Source: Epiperipatus broadwayi (lineage: Eukaryota; Onychophora; Udeonychophora; Euonychophora; Peripatidae). From it: a stretch of DNA of 64,000 nt. The DNA lies in the NCBI GenBank assembly GCA_028023455.1, contig JAQFVV010006200.1:4937860-5001859 (forward strand), read 5' to 3'. Under the pieces are notes generated by a model. It made no database searches and had not been told where the DNA came from. It saw nothing but the letters and a program-made list of their open reading frames with translations. Position 1 is the first letter of the stretch. Every line of letters starts with the position of its first letter. Shown piece after piece: positions 36,013 to 48,728 of this stretch. The position numbers and the translations under genes are program-made.

Positions 36013-38066
36013 TTTAACGATCGGGGAGGAGACTTAACGTAATCTGCACTACAGGGCGCCACTAGGCATTTGAACCTAGAAAATTTTATAGAGTAGGCAG
36101 ATACGCGTTGTTAAGATTCCACTTTATTTAAATATTCAGATCGTTAGCCCAAGTCACTAGCTCAGTGGAAACGCAGAGATAAAAATCTATATCTTAATTT
36201 ATATCTTAAATATAAATAAATAAAAGCCACTGCCAGAAATTAACACATAAAAATATTTATTTACGCACATATAAAATCATTCTAATTTGAGGAATAAGTT
36301 TAACATTTTAGATTTTTATATTAACTTTTAATTTTACATTTAACTAAGTTTCAATGAGTTTAATATTTTATTTAGATAGTCGAGTATGAATAGACTACAT
36401 AGACCTGCATTTGAAAAGAAAATATTCTATCCCTTATTTAACCTTAGGCCAAAAAATTTGCAATCAAACCGGCGTCAATCCATCTGATACATTTATGTAT
36501 TCAATGTAGCATGAAAATACAACAACACAAAATACTATACTGTCAGGAATGTACATCTGATCAGTAAGTAGAATTAGAGAAGACATTGTCTCTCCATCAA
36601 CAGGAAGGTTACATCTGTTGGCGAGTAGAACAATAAACATAAAACTCCATAGGAATGGGTTGCGGTCCTTTGCCGTCTTACAAACCCATCCATAGGCAAA
36701 CAGAAAGGTGTGTGGCATATATACACAATCCTGCATGTAGCGGATCTCATACTACATCTACTAATTACACAAATATATCTAATCCATTGAGCCAATTCAA
36801 CTACGAAATAAATAACCTAAGATTACCCTCCCTTAATATAACTTTACAAAACTATATAGCCATTCATGCCCGACTTAAATTTAACATTTAGATACATTCG
36901 CACAGATAAATTTTATAAAATTTGTTTTAAAATGTTGAGTATAGATCAGCTGTACAGATTCTGCGATCAAAAACATTCAAATTAAACACAACCGATCAAA
37001 ATACAAAGTCATCGATAACGTCAATTGTTGAGGGAATACAGAAAACCCATTGGTATTCATCATAAGATACCACAGTGACATTGTTGACTTATATATTCTA
37101 ATCGACTGTGAAAACCACAACATAATCAACCACTAACGAATCCATGCAATGTCTATACCCAACTTAAATTTCATGCATTTCAATAATTTATACAATATAT
37201 TAATACAAATAAAAATAATAAAATGGAAATGATTTTAGAAAACTTAACTATATAAATTTAAACAATCAATTATTAATTTGAAAATCAAATAAGAGTTCAT
37301 TTTAAAAGTTAGATTAGCTGAATCTTTAGAAAAAACAATGACGAAAGTTCTTAATTACTTTTTTTTGTTGTTGTTAATTTGTAAAGTTCATAGCTCACGG
37401 TAGAAGAATCCAGGTTCCTGTTTTAAATTTCCACGATGCCTCCATTGGAAGATAATGTTCTGCAGATGGAAATAGCTGGTTCAAGGTATCACAGTCTTTT
37501 CATTTTTTTTTAAATAGAGAGTGTGGTATGTGCGTCCTATCACATCTCTCAAACACAAAAAGCTGGAACTGTCCAAAAAAAACTGTATTTCTCTTTTTAT
37601 ATTATCCACACAGATTCAATCAACAAAACGTCACTAATCCATCACTTTCTTTAGGGTCCGTGCTGTCATTTTCATGTTTGCATTGGTCATTTAATTCCTT
37701 TGTATTCTCTTATCTGACCATTTAATTTATTTTACATGCCTCATGAGGTAGTTTGCTTTTGAACAATCATTTAATTAATAAGACAATCATTTCCATTTTC
37801 TAAGACTATACAAATCAACATTATTTCTATTTTCAAAAATTTCAAATCTTTATATCTTTACTTTTTTACAAAAAAAAAATTACTTTCAAATATTTTTATT
37901 TTTTAAAAGTTTTTAAAGTTGTCCATCATGCGATCTATATATACGTTAAACAGTTTTTAAATTTCAGTTTTTAAGTTAAGTTTTTTTCTTTTTAATAAAT
38001 CAATTTTTATTTATGATCTTTTATTTTAATTTTAAAATAATGTGATGGGATATTATATTCTGTTAC
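36013..38066. repeat. LTR-like direct repeat, copy 3
   Basis: Nearly identical to 33331-35402 over its whole length, with scattered transitions and a few small indels. Left end TTTAACGATCGGGG, right end TATATTCTGTTACA. The hairpin is kept (ATCTGC 36042-36047 with GCAGAT 36098-36103). An indel near 36603 shifts the minus-strand frame that is open in copy 2. Confidence 0.85.
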
Positions 38067-40912
38067 AATACAGACATGTATTTATTTATAATAAATAAAA
38101 TTAGTAAGTATTAATTAGTGGTAATAATCTTTACAATGACAATTATATGCAAACGGAGAAATACTTTCAATTACTTTTGTAATTTTATCCAACTTTATAC
38201 ATTTTAAATTAGCTTGAAATTATCTTCATCTTGTAATATTCCATGATTCATGAAGATTTCTTATATCTGTTTATAAAAATTGCCTTTTTGATTTTTATTT
38301 TATTTTGGTTTCTTTTCTCATAAATAATTCTAGTATTATATTGGTCAAAATTAACGTTTTTTAATCTGGAAACAGGCGTTGTTAACAAATCATTATCATT
38401 CTTACTTTTTTCAGGTTTATATAAAAGTTGATATTACTTTAATTTTTACTCAATATTAAATCAATTCTTCAATATATAAAGCTTTGAATTTATGTGTAAC
38501 TTGATGTACACTATTATCTTTTTATTCCATAGATATACATATTTCAAATTATTAATTCATCAATTAATATTAAATGGAACACAAATTAAACATATAATGC
38601 TTCATATTGTAACCTCTGCTCTCTTCACCTATCTCACTTTATGTACAAATAAACGCCCAGGCGCCAATTCTATACAAGATAGAATAAATTTATAATTGAA
38701 ATTGCATTTCTACTTATTGATAAGACTCTTATGCTGCTACTACTCTACGGCTTAGCTCAGTTGGGGGTTATAGGGTATGGTGGTCATATAGGATGCTAAT
38801 GGGGGATAATAGAAGTATTTAGAAATAACAATTATATAAAGTTGATTCAATTATATTATAAGCATCTATTAAGTAATAAGGGCTATTGTGAAATTGATAA
38901 TCATTACACTCAATAAAGTATAGACAATGATAAGGATCGGTACGTTTTTATCTCATACCATTATCTATTCCAAGCAAGGTAAAAGCATATTTTGGCACTA
39001 CAATGTTAAAATCTGTTAAATCTGTACTGCTTAAATAAATGGCACATACTGGCAAATTAATAAATTCTATAGTTATATTATGTTGAACATATGTGTGTGT
39101 GGAAATGGTCAATCGAACGCATATGATAAAACAGTTCAGAGGGGATTTATCTCAACAAAACATTTATTACAAGAAAACATTATTTTACAACACATCAATT
39201 ATGATTTTAACATTACCTTTACATTAGACACAGACTTGATTAAATAACATTAAATTATACAATTTTGTACACTTAATATTTGAAGACACTTCCTCCTATT
39301 TATTATCTTAATTACATTTATCACTCTATTTGCTCATTTACCAACAATAAACAATAAAAGAAAATTATACATTTACATTCCAATGTTAATACATCTATTC
39401 TCACTTGTGCTCTTAATAAGCCAAAACAAACAGTACCAAAGAATCAACTGATGCTATAAAATTATTTCTGGATATCTGTAGGTTAATATTTGCTATATAA
39501 ATCCAAGTGACAGTTTTATTATTTCTCTTTTATTAGATAAAGTAAAATTTCCATATGCCTACAAATGCATATCTATAATATGAAACTTAATACTGACTTT
39601 ATCAAATTAGCTTTAAATAAGATAATTTCTATAATATACTATTATGCTCATATTGGGAGGATGAATTAATAATGATAATAATGAAATAATGACAATATGT
39701 ACCATAATCTGTCAAGTTACTCAGAACTCACAATTCTAATAATGGTTTCTTTCTATATCTCTAATTTAATCATATTTCCGAATGTGTGTGCATTTATAAG
39801 ATCATAAACACAAAGCATTTATTAATTATATCTCTATCGGAATACGGATGGTGCAGCAAGCTAATCTTTAAATTAATAATCTTATTTCAAGCATTTTATA
39901 GAAATCCATAAAACGTTTATCTGCTATAACCAACATATATTGTCTGATGATAACTACGCCCAAATGAAGAAGGAGAGAGAAATAACAATAAATAAACATT
40001 CACATATACGCGCGTGAGGGTTAACCAAAATCTCCAAATTCGAACTTAATTCTTCAATAAACATCTACTAACTTTTAGGACACAAAGGTTTCGGAACTTA
40101 GCTGACTTATCACCAATAAATGGGGCATTTGCCACGTTATTTAGGAACTACAATTATCTCATCATATGCTATCAGACACAAAATACACTACCACTCACGA
40201 TTTAACAAGTAAGTAATCAAGGAGAGAATTACTCAATCCGCATAATAAAATCATCCCTTCTATCACTTCTTCATCCAAATGTATTCAACGCATTTCATAT
40301 ATAAACAAATCTATAAGCAGACAAACTCTTAATTCTTCACATTCCTTTAACACACGGCACCAAGCCGAAACTGATAGAAAAGCAAAATACAAATTTGGTA
40401 AATAGTTTACAACCATACACACACATGCGAACATACAATCATATATAAAATGATTTCTAAATCATTTGAAACACTAAAATGTCATATTAACAATAATTAA
40501 ATCTACACAAATCTATTACTTGTGAGAATTATGAATATTGAATTCCAACTTAAAGTCACTACACTCAAGTAAGTTTAACTATTCTGCATACTGGCATAAA
40601 TATCTCCATGCATCTATCTATTATTATTAACTAAGGTATAATATTAAAGTATTTAATTTGAACTAATAACATGAGCACGAGAATATCTATTTTTCTTTTA
40701 ACATAATATAAAAAAAAAAAAAAAATTAATTGGTATAATTTATACCAAGATCTCCGAGACGTTCTCGTGGAGATTAGGCATATAAATAAATAACAATAAT
40801 AATAAGTTACATTAAGCATAAAAAAAAATCTACCTGTCTATAATAGGCAATAGGAAGAAATACATGTCAACATTTAATCATTAAAATAAAAGTTTTTTGT
40901 TTTTTTTTCCAG
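38067..40912. other. AT-rich DNA, nothing firmly recognised
   Basis: TAGCTCAGTTGGGG at about 38754 resembles a tRNA A-box but has no B-box or cloverleaf after it. The stretch 39100-40560 is slightly richer in C on the plus strand and may be a very old transposon, but no end or domain could be recognised. If the exon at 40913 is real, the 3' part is intron. Confidence 0.4.
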
Positions 40913-41012
40913 ACTTGAAAGTTTAAACGGAAATATACGTGTAGTTCGCAATGATAACGACGAATTAACAGCATTAAAAACATATAAACATTGCTCCTGC
41001 AGGCTGAAGTAA
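40913..41012 (+). CDS. Candidate terminal coding exon, unidentified gene
   Basis: A strong acceptor (a T-rich tract of about 20 bases, then CCAG at 40909-40912) opens an exon whose first base completes a split codon (phase 2 intron). Thirty-two codons follow, beginning LESLNGNIRVVRNDNDELTA and ending KTYKHCSCRLK, then TAA at 41010-41012. Codons include GGA, CGT, CGC and GAC and are less AT-rich than the surroundings. A C-x-C-[RK] close to the C-terminus is the ending seen in several secreted cystine-knot growth factors (PDGF/VEGF, TGF-beta and GDNF types), but 32 residues cannot establish that. No upstream exon of the same gene was identified. It is not directly phase-compatible with the exon at 5161-5295, so intermediate exons would be needed to join them. 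Confidence 0.4.
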
Positions 41013-42659
41013 AATTTGACAAAAGCTGCAATAATTTCCAATGTTCTTAGAAATTCTAATAGATATCATATACAGCCTTTGTGCATATTGGAATCACTTA
41101 TTGGTCAGACAAAACAAAATATCCAACTTGGTAAGATTATCCAAAGAAAAATTTATGACTTTACTCCATTTTGGGTTGCTAGCATTCAGTAAAAGTTTCA
41201 CAACATTTAAATCCAAGGTTTATTTATGCTTCTATAAACCGCTTATAGTTAATCATTAAACATTATTGAGTCACGCATTCTATCACTCATTTTTCTAGGT
41301 GCGAATGGTAAGGTTATTTGGTATATAAGACTATCCTATTAATGTAGAGAGTTAAAATAGACAAACTTTTCCGTTTTAATTTTATTTTGCATAGCAAGAA
41401 CAGAAAATTTATTAACTGAGAGTCCATAAAGTGTTTCATTAAAGAATTCAGCACACTTTTTCTAGTTAACTTCATTGTTAGTAATTTATACAATTCCGAC
41501 ATCATTTATTCATTATAAATACGTTATAGTAAATTATAATTAACAATTTTATATAATATCCATGCATTCTTGAACAAAGTAAATTTAAATTATTAGCTGA
41601 TAAAAGCCAGAGCTGGGTACCTTTTAGAATTTAGCCTTCCATGTACAGTTCTATTCTGAGTAGTATGAAAGAATTTTATCCATAAAGGAATAGTAGAGAA
41701 TTTTCACAATATTTAGTTCACTTATTTCTTTTTTTTTTTTTTAGAAATTATTCCAATTTTCATAACTATTCCCTCCTCCTTCTCATTTTTCTCCATTTTC
41801 TACTTGGAATCTCTTGTGAAAAACTGAGCCACACCTCTTTTTTTGTTATAATGAGCTTGGCAATATGCAAGAATATTCTTGCTTGTAAAAATGTTAGTAA
41901 TAGAATATTGGAAAGGAATATATATATATTAAATAGTAAATTTACAAATGCTAACTAATAATAAACAAATAACTTTTACAATTTTAAATGTAAGATTTCA
42001 TGTAATAAATAATTGGCAAATAATAAATAAAATTTAAAAAAATCATATTAATTAATGGTATATATGTGTACCTGTCCTCTATGGCACGTGTATTCTGCTA
42101 TTACAAATTGGATATTATACGTAATAAGGTAAAATATGAATGAAGTGTGAGATGATGTAAAATGGACATACACCCACACATACAAGTTAAATCTTGGATG
42201 GGAGTAGACAGTGAGTTAGAAAATCAATGAACAAACACCTGTTATGGCCTTACAGACAAACATTCCTACTAATTTAGCTCTCATACTAATAATCCCTGGT
42301 ATTGTCCATCTTTCTCTTCCACTACCAGATGCACATAAAATAAAATCTTAATGACTAGTACACCCCAACTAAGGTCTTGATAATTTTTTAACTAAATTTA
42401 AAATACTAAATTATATCACAATTCATTTTTTTCCTAATAGTTATCTCTGGTCGCTATTGGCACAATGTGAACTACCCACATTTCTTCCTGGTGTCAACCT
42501 GGAAGGTCACAATATAAAATGAAACAAATAATTCTTCATATATATTTTTAACAAACTTATCTTTGAGCATTTGAAACTTAAAGAATAGATATACATTTTT
42601 TATTATGTTGCTTTTTAAAATTAGTATTCTACTTTTTATATTATTGTAAAATATATGTA
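41013..42659. other. AT-rich stretch, possibly a 3' UTR at its start
   Basis: Follows the candidate terminal exon. AATAAA hexamers occur at about 42005-42030. The 72- and 63-codon frames are compositional. Nothing else is recognised. Confidence 0.4.
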
Positions 42660-42660
42660 A

Positions 42661-42880
42661 TTTGTTTACTACCTATCATAACCAACTCCGATTAACTTTT
42701 TTTGTAAAACTTTCAATATTTTTGATTTCTTACTTTCATAATCATAAAACTAATCATTATTAAATTTTATGAAAGGGTTAATTAGAGTTGGTTATAATAG
42801 TAAACAAATCTTAAAGCTAATCGTTATTAAATTTTATGAAAGGGTTAATTAGAGTTAGTTATAATAGTAAACAAATCTTT
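42661..42880. repeat. Inverted repeat with one arm tandemly duplicated
   Basis: TTTGTTTACTACCTATCATA with ACCAACTCCGATTAAC (42661-42696) is the inverted partner of GTTAATTAGAGTTGGTTATA (42777-42796). The right-arm unit of 67 bp (42751-42817) is repeated at 42818-42880 with a few changes. A small fold-back repeat whose arm was duplicated. Confidence 0.75.
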
Positions 42881-43129
42881 ATTTTATGTTAAAAAGTATA
42901 AAACTAATTTAAAGAAGCAAGATGTTAAATGTTAATGGTAAAAAATGGATATTTAATCCATATATTTCAAATGCTTAAGCTAAGTTTATATATGTGAAGT
43001 ATTATATGTTTTATTTTGGGTTCCATCTAATGCTAATAGATTGATGAATAATTTGAAAAATATGATACCTATTAAAGGTATTGTGTATCAAATAATGCAT
43101 AATATATTAGGGGATTGAGATGTAATATT

Positions 43130-43880
43130 GAGAAGCAATTAAAAGAACACCAATTTGTCTGCTATGCCTCAAACATGAAGAAACTATAACACATATTCTG
43201 GAGGAGTGTGAATTATGGAAGCACCTCCGAACTCTAGCCCTTCATCAAACCGATAACATGGACTCTGGCAATGTACTTCTCAAACCAGCCATTCAGAAGG
43301 GTCACTTCAGACATATCCAGCTAGCTATCTTTGTAAACTTTGCCATCTGGTCTGTCTGATGCAAGATTATATTTGAAAGAGGAAACAATTGTTCCATTGA
43401 ATAAATTTTTAACAAAACCCTACATAACATCAATGAAGATGATAAGCAGACTTGTCAACCCTGGATGGCTGATCAGACTTGAGGCCAGACCAGGTTTTCA
43501 TTTGATTCACTCTCACCATGAAAGAACAAGCAATGCCATCTCAACGTCCCTGCTCTGAATTATAACCCATATATAGTTATATATCTTTGTATTTATCTGT
43601 TAACTTTTCTTATTTGTAACCCTGACCGAACAGACTTGGAACCAGACCTGATTTTAGCTTGGCCCTTCTGGGCTATACAAATATAGTTATTCCCTCTTGT
43701 TGATCCTAATGCCTTGTCACCTGGTTCTAAAATGTAACCCTTATGTATCTCAATTAATCATCATATTATTTATGTAACCCTTATAATTTATTTCATTTAA
43801 TCATTGTATATTCCTGTTACATTTTCCCTATGTTTTGCCTAATATGAATGTGAATAAAATTTGTTTTGAAAGTAAAGAAC
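43130..43880 (+). pseudogene. 5'-truncated LINE with zf-RVT-like motif
   Basis: The plus strand reads TPICLLCLKHEETITHILEE followed by CELWKHL, giving a C-x2-C...H-x4-C zinc-binding block of the type following LINE reverse transcriptases. It continues (43220-43360) as HFRHIQLAIFVNFAIW and then stops; later pieces are open but in shifted frames. The trailer to about 43880 contains AATAAAATTTGTTTTGAAAG, a plausible LINE 3' end. Less AT-rich than the flanks. Only the 3' end is present, consistent with 5' truncation on insertion. Confidence 0.65.
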
Positions 43881-44261
43881 ACCTATATTCATATAAACAT
43901 ATAAAAAACTAGGAATGATTTAATAACAGTATGTTTTTATATATCATAAAAAATATGTAATTTTACTTTCAATTTTATCTGGATAATATATTAGAATTAT
44001 TTATGAGGTAAAAAAGTAAAATCAAAGAAAAATCAAATAGGCAATTTTTATAAGTAGATATAAGAAGTCTTTAATTAATAGACAAAGTGCAAATGTTGAA
44101 ATTCATAATTCTTGGAATGTTATATGATGAGATTTATTTGTAGAAAGAATAAAAAAAAATTTAACAATTAAAAAAAGATATGAAAGTAACTGAAAAGTAC
44201 TTCTATAATTGCATAATTATTATTAGGAATATTTATTATTACCAATTAATGCTTTCTACGG

Positions 44262-44262
<1 letters not shown>
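43881..44262. other. AT-rich stretch, nothing recognised
   Basis: No signal found. Confidence 0.5.
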
Positions 44263-44359
<97 letters not shown>

Positions 44360-44384
44360 GTCTGTCTGTCTGTCTATCTGCCTG

Positions 44385-44471
<87 letters not shown>

Positions 44472-44551
44472 GTCTGCCTGTCTGTCTATCTGCCTGTCCG
44501 TCTGTCTATCTATCTATCTGTCTATCTGCCGGTCTGTCTATCCATCCATCC

Positions 44552-44649
<98 letters not shown>

Positions 44650-44842
44650 ATATCTATCTGTCTGTCTGTCTATCTGTCAATCTATCGATGTCTTTCTGTT
44701 TGTATATCTGTCTATCTATCTATCTACCTATTTATCCATCTATTCATCTATCTATCTACATATATATCTACCTTGTCTTCTCTGTATCTATCTTTCTATC
44801 TATTTATATATCCAATTATCCATCCATCTATCTATCTATATG
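44263..44842. repeat. (TCTA)n tetranucleotide array (~580 bp)
   Basis: Long pure TCTA blocks (about 44263-44358, 44390-44470 and 44552-44645) are separated by variant blocks rich in TCTG and CCTG. The last ~190 bp is degenerate. All three frames are open because four-base repeats cycle through the frames; the predicted Ser/Ile/Tyr/Leu proteins are artefacts. Confidence 0.97.
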
Positions 44843-45569
44843 GAAAAATATGCCTGTCCAATTAAATACTTGTAACTCAATTAAATCTTTTAGATTTATG
44901 AAGTATTCCTCCAAGCTTATATATATAATAATAATTGCCAAAACATTCAATTTCCAAAATCAAATTAGCTCTACGGTAAATTAAAAAAAATCTGCGTATC
45001 ATTTATGTGAGAATGCTCAAATATTTCAAGACACTAACTTCCCTAACAATTAAGAGAGTTTCTCATATATAAATATCGAAAGAGAGAAATTCGTTTGAAA
45101 AATCTTTGCAATTGAGTAATAGTTTAAGATAACCAAGCAATAGACGCATGATCATTAGCAGGACTGAAAAATCTTGTTATTGCTTTTAATTAATTAAACT
45201 ATAACAAAATTTTAACCTCTATTTAAGATTCATTTTAATCAATAATTCTGACAGAATGTGATATCAAAAAGAGAATGTTACATAAATTAATAGATTAAAA
45301 AGTAAATTATATTCTTTATCTAAATCATTTTTATTGATTACTCAATAGAGTTTAAGCTGTACAATAATTTTTGATGTATATAATGAGATATAGCTTGAGT
45401 TACGCAAATCATGTTTTAATAATAATAAAAGATTCTGTTTAGAATGACATTACAAAAAAATTACATTATTAAAAAGGAAATCAATTCGTATTTTTAAATA
45501 TTCACGTTAACCTAAAAATATTTATAATTTAATTTAAAAAAAAAAAGATATATCTAAGATTACTCTATA
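44843..45569. other. AT-rich stretch, nothing recognised
   Basis: No signal found. Confidence 0.5.
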
Positions 45570-45930
45570 TATATATGAAAATCAAAAACATCAATGCACT
45601 AAATATAGAATCTTGAAGAACTCCATATAATTTTTTTTTGCTCATTATTCAATACATTTGATATTTTTGATACCACACATCTATCATTTAAGTAATTTTT
45701 TAAGAAACTGGGCAATTTTGCTCTAACTCCACAATTTTGTAACCTTTGAATTAATTGCTTATGCTCAATAAGGTCAAAAGCCTTATAAAAAAATTTTAAA
45801 AAAAATTACAGTTATATATTTTTTATCATTTAATGCACTATTATTTTTATCTGTAAAATTCTCTAGTAACATAGTCAGTTGTGTTTCTTACTTCTACGAA
45901 ACTATTTTGGTTTTTATTAAAAAAAAAATG
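45570..45930 (-). pseudogene. Reverse-transcriptase fragment (Jockey/CR1-like)
   Basis: From about 45930 the minus strand reads NQNSFVEVRNTTDYVTREF (family: QFGFR-x-x-R-S-T-T-x-A), then KAFDLIEHKQLIQRLQNCGV near 45730-45790 (family: SKAFDTVDHxxLLxKLxxxGI). LPSFLKNYLNDR follows, and after a frameshift YGVLQDSIFSALMFLIF (family: GVPQGSILGPLLFLIYI). These are consecutive RT motifs of the fingers-palm region in the correct order. The catalytic FADD segment is missing. Several frameshifts and stops. Confidence 0.75.
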
Positions 45931-46079
45931 TTTTTAGTTACAAAAAAATTCTTATTTTATAAATATAGTTTTCTATTAGTTTTGAATTCATATTGATAAA
46001 ATGCATGTACAACATTTTTCTGCTATTTATTTAGCATATGGATTAGACTGCTTAACTATTAACAAGATATAAAAAAGAA

Positions 46080-47982
46080 ATCTGCAGAGAATTCACTCAA
46101 GAGATGGATTCACTAGTGGCTTTATTAAGCCCTTCAATGCTACCATTGTAGTCATAAATCTGATGTCATTAACTATGTGGTTTATAGTTTGTAGTTGCCC
46201 ACATGTAAAAAGATCATAGACTGATAAATTCCATTTATAAAATAGATGGCGCAATAGTCATGGTTATCGAGACTACTGTTGCATCAAAAAAATCAAATCC
46301 AGTCAGCTTTTTAATTGGATATGAGAAAAAAATTATTTGGAATCTCATAAGAATACAATTTTAAACCATAATTCTTCATTTATATATTATTGGTTGAACA
46401 GTTAAAGAGAATATTTTGCTTTGTGCCAAGTCTTAAATTGTGAAATTATATTTTGAGTTACTGGCAAATTTAATCTGCTTATCAGTTTTTTATACATTTT
46501 CTTTGAGGAAAATTCTCTTCTAATTTCTAATGTAGAAATCTTTATGAAAGAACAGGAAACCACTGCAAATGAGTAGACTTAAGTGTGCCTAGAATATTTA
46601 ATTTGATATCCAGAATTTTAATCTGAGAACTTTTTTCTGCAAACAGGGCACAATATGAACCAGTAGAATATACTAATAGTAAGGAAGATATCCATAGAGT
46701 ATTTCCATTACAATGCTAGACAGTGCAAGCAAGCTTTGTAAAGAGATTATTTCTAGTAATTTTGAATTTATCTCAGATAATCCAAGATCACTTCTAAATA
46801 GAATGATGTAGAATTATATTTCGAATTATTATTGTAAAAGCTTATATACAGATCATGAGATGATTTCCTATTCTTTAGTTGTAAAATTAAATATATTATC
46901 ATCATCGAATTAGAGATAAGACTCCAATCTTTGAAAAAAATATTTTCAATTTTTTCAAATCATTATCGAAAGACTTTTCTATTTCAGGAAAGAATATTTT
47001 TTGAAAAGTAAAGCAATATTGTCAGTGTAAATGAGTTTCCTGCATTCTATATCTGAAAGATAATTGATGAATATATTAAAGTAGATGAAAAAACTAAATC
47101 CTATGGCAGACCATTCTATAAAATTTTGTATTTACTATGATTACCATTTAGTGTAATTTGAATCTTTCTATTGGAGAGCATTTTGTCAAGTAAATTAATA
47201 ATTTTACTTAGAAAAAGACCATTTTGCTAAACAAAATTATAAGCTGAGGTTATATCATTAAAGGCAACACCAGATTTTTAATTTATTTTGAAAACCTTTT
47301 TCGGTGTGAGTGGTTAAAGAAGAAATTTTTTGCAGTAGCCTTTTCCTGACATATTATTATAGGAAAGTAATTCTCAACTATTGATAAAATATTTGTTAAT
47401 ATGATTATTTTCAAAAATCTTGTAAGAAATACATAATAATGACATTAGGTAATAGTTTGGATTATTGCTGGCTTTGTTTAAGACTGCTTTAGGTTTGTTT
47501 GTATACCAAATTTTTAGAATATTTTCTGAATAAATAATGTTATTAAATAATTCTTCCAGATCTGTCTAGCCTTTAGGTCTCAAATTTTTCATAAACTCTG
47601 GTAGCATGTTATCTGCTCCTGATACTTTTTCTGATTTAAGACAATCAAGGACAAATAAGTTTACTAACTTCTACAGGTTTTATCAGATTACTATAATAGA
47701 AACATTGTGAAAGTGATAATTGCATTTCTTCTCTAATGATATCTTTCTTTATTCTGACCATTTTGAGTTTAGAAGTCTGACATATAAAATTAGAAACTTG
47801 ATTAGCAGTGACAGTAAGAGTATTTTCACCACAATGATGATATAATTATACTTTAAGAGTCTCATCATTCTTCTAATAATGCATATGTTCTTAAAATTCC
47901 TGGGATTACATTAATGCCAGAATTTTAAATGTGCTATGACAACTTTTGCTTCAAATTGTCTTGTAAAGCAAATAGATTTTAT
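46080..47982 (-). pseudogene. Decayed LINE: linker, RT and C-terminal part
   Basis: On the minus strand, consecutive pieces of one LINE polyprotein are readable through stops. They are a pre-RT linker (ENTLTVTANQVSNFICQTSK), SGADNMLPEFMKNLRPKG (family: GxDGIxPEFIKNLGPK), LMSLLCISYKIFE, then NGLFLSKIINLLDKMLSNRK. After these come IQITLNGNHSKYKIL, GLP-x-DLVFSSTLIYSSIINL (family: GLPQGSVLAPTLFNLYINDL), and IYTDNIALL where the catalytic YADD is mutated. The distal part gives TRNNLFTKLAC, YSTGSYCALFAEKSSQIKIL, LGTLKSTHLQWFPVL and, near 46130-46230, CGQLQTINHIVND. Its endonuclease half lies inverted at 48744-49240. A palindromic element (47998-48728) interrupts the junction. Confidence 0.8.
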
Positions 47983-47997
47983 GATAAGTAATTAAAT

Positions 47998-48728
47998 CAG
48001 CATTTATTTTTATAACGTCTGTATACAATTGTAATTACATTCATATCGGCCTTTCAAGCCAAATTGTGCAAACGCTTTTGCGAGTGTTAAATAATAAATG
48101 AATACCCTCTGACCAAACAAGATATAGAATTTATGCAGGAATAAAAGGAATCCTCTTATTCCTATGACTCAAATATTTATATATGAGCAAATCTGAAGTA
48201 CTGGCACAGAAGGTGTGACTATAGAACAGTCACTTTAAATTACTATATATAACGTATGAATGAATGACGCCGATGAAATTTACTAGAATTTACTGAACAT
48301 CATTCCAACTGAAACTTAATCATATATATAAATCAGCATTTATTTTTATAGCGTCTGTATACAATTGTAATTACATTCATATCGGCCTTTCAAGCCAAAT
48401 TGTGCAAACGCTTTTGCGAGTGTTAAATAATAAATGAATACCCTCTGACCAAACAAGATATAAAATTTATGCAGGAATAAAAGGAATCCTCTTATTCCTA
48501 TGACTCAATCATACGTTATATATAGTAATTTAAAGTGACTGTTCTATAGTCACACCTTCTGTGCCAGTACTTCAGATTTGCTCATATATAAATATTTGAG
48601 TCATAGGAATAAGAGGATTCCTTTTATTCCTGCATAAATTCTATATCTTGTTTGGTCAGAGGGTATTCATTTATTATTTAACACTCGCAAAAGCATTTGC
48701 ACAATTTGGCTTGAAAGGCCGATATGAA
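47998..48728 (-). mobile_element. Palindromic retroposon-like element, long copy (731 bp)
   Basis: Flanked by an exact 15-bp duplication GATAAGTAATTAAAT (47983-47997 and 48729-48743). On the minus strand it ends in the tail TATAAAAATAAATGC, as in the 18.4-kb copy. The body ATATCGGCCTTTCAAGCC ... GTGTTAAATAATAAATGAAT starts at about 48045, recurs in direct orientation at about 48367 with its own tail (48330-48360), and occurs inverted at 48513-48727. The outer segments pair over ~210 bp. No ORF. It inserted at the junction of the inverted LINE fossil. Confidence 0.8.

Larger units (their letters stand above)
33331..38066. mobile_element. Composite LTR-like element with reduced interior (4.7 kb)
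   Basis: Two direct copies of a ~2.06-kb repeat (33331-35402 and 36013-38066) flank 610 bp. The outer flanks share ATAC: ...ATATAC before 33331 and ATACAG after 38066. The inner flanks do not match the outer ones, which favours one insertion with a 4-bp target duplication over two solo insertions. Reading the minus strand, the repeat starts TGTAACAG/TGTAACGG and ends CGATCGTTA, in the style of a Ty3/Gypsy LTR. The interior has no gag, protease, RT or integrase reading, so the element would be non-autonomous (LARD/TRIM-like). A segmental duplication is the main alternative. Confidence 0.55.

Noticed and set aside
38745-38815. tRNA gene starting near TAGCTCAGTTGGGG
   Set aside because: Only an A-box-like match; no anticodon arm, T-arm or B-box follows at the right spacing.
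44180-44984. Long open frames (231 and 98 codons) over the TCTA array
   Set aside because: A tetranucleotide repeat without stop codons stays open in all frames; the protein is the repeat read through, with no start context or domain.
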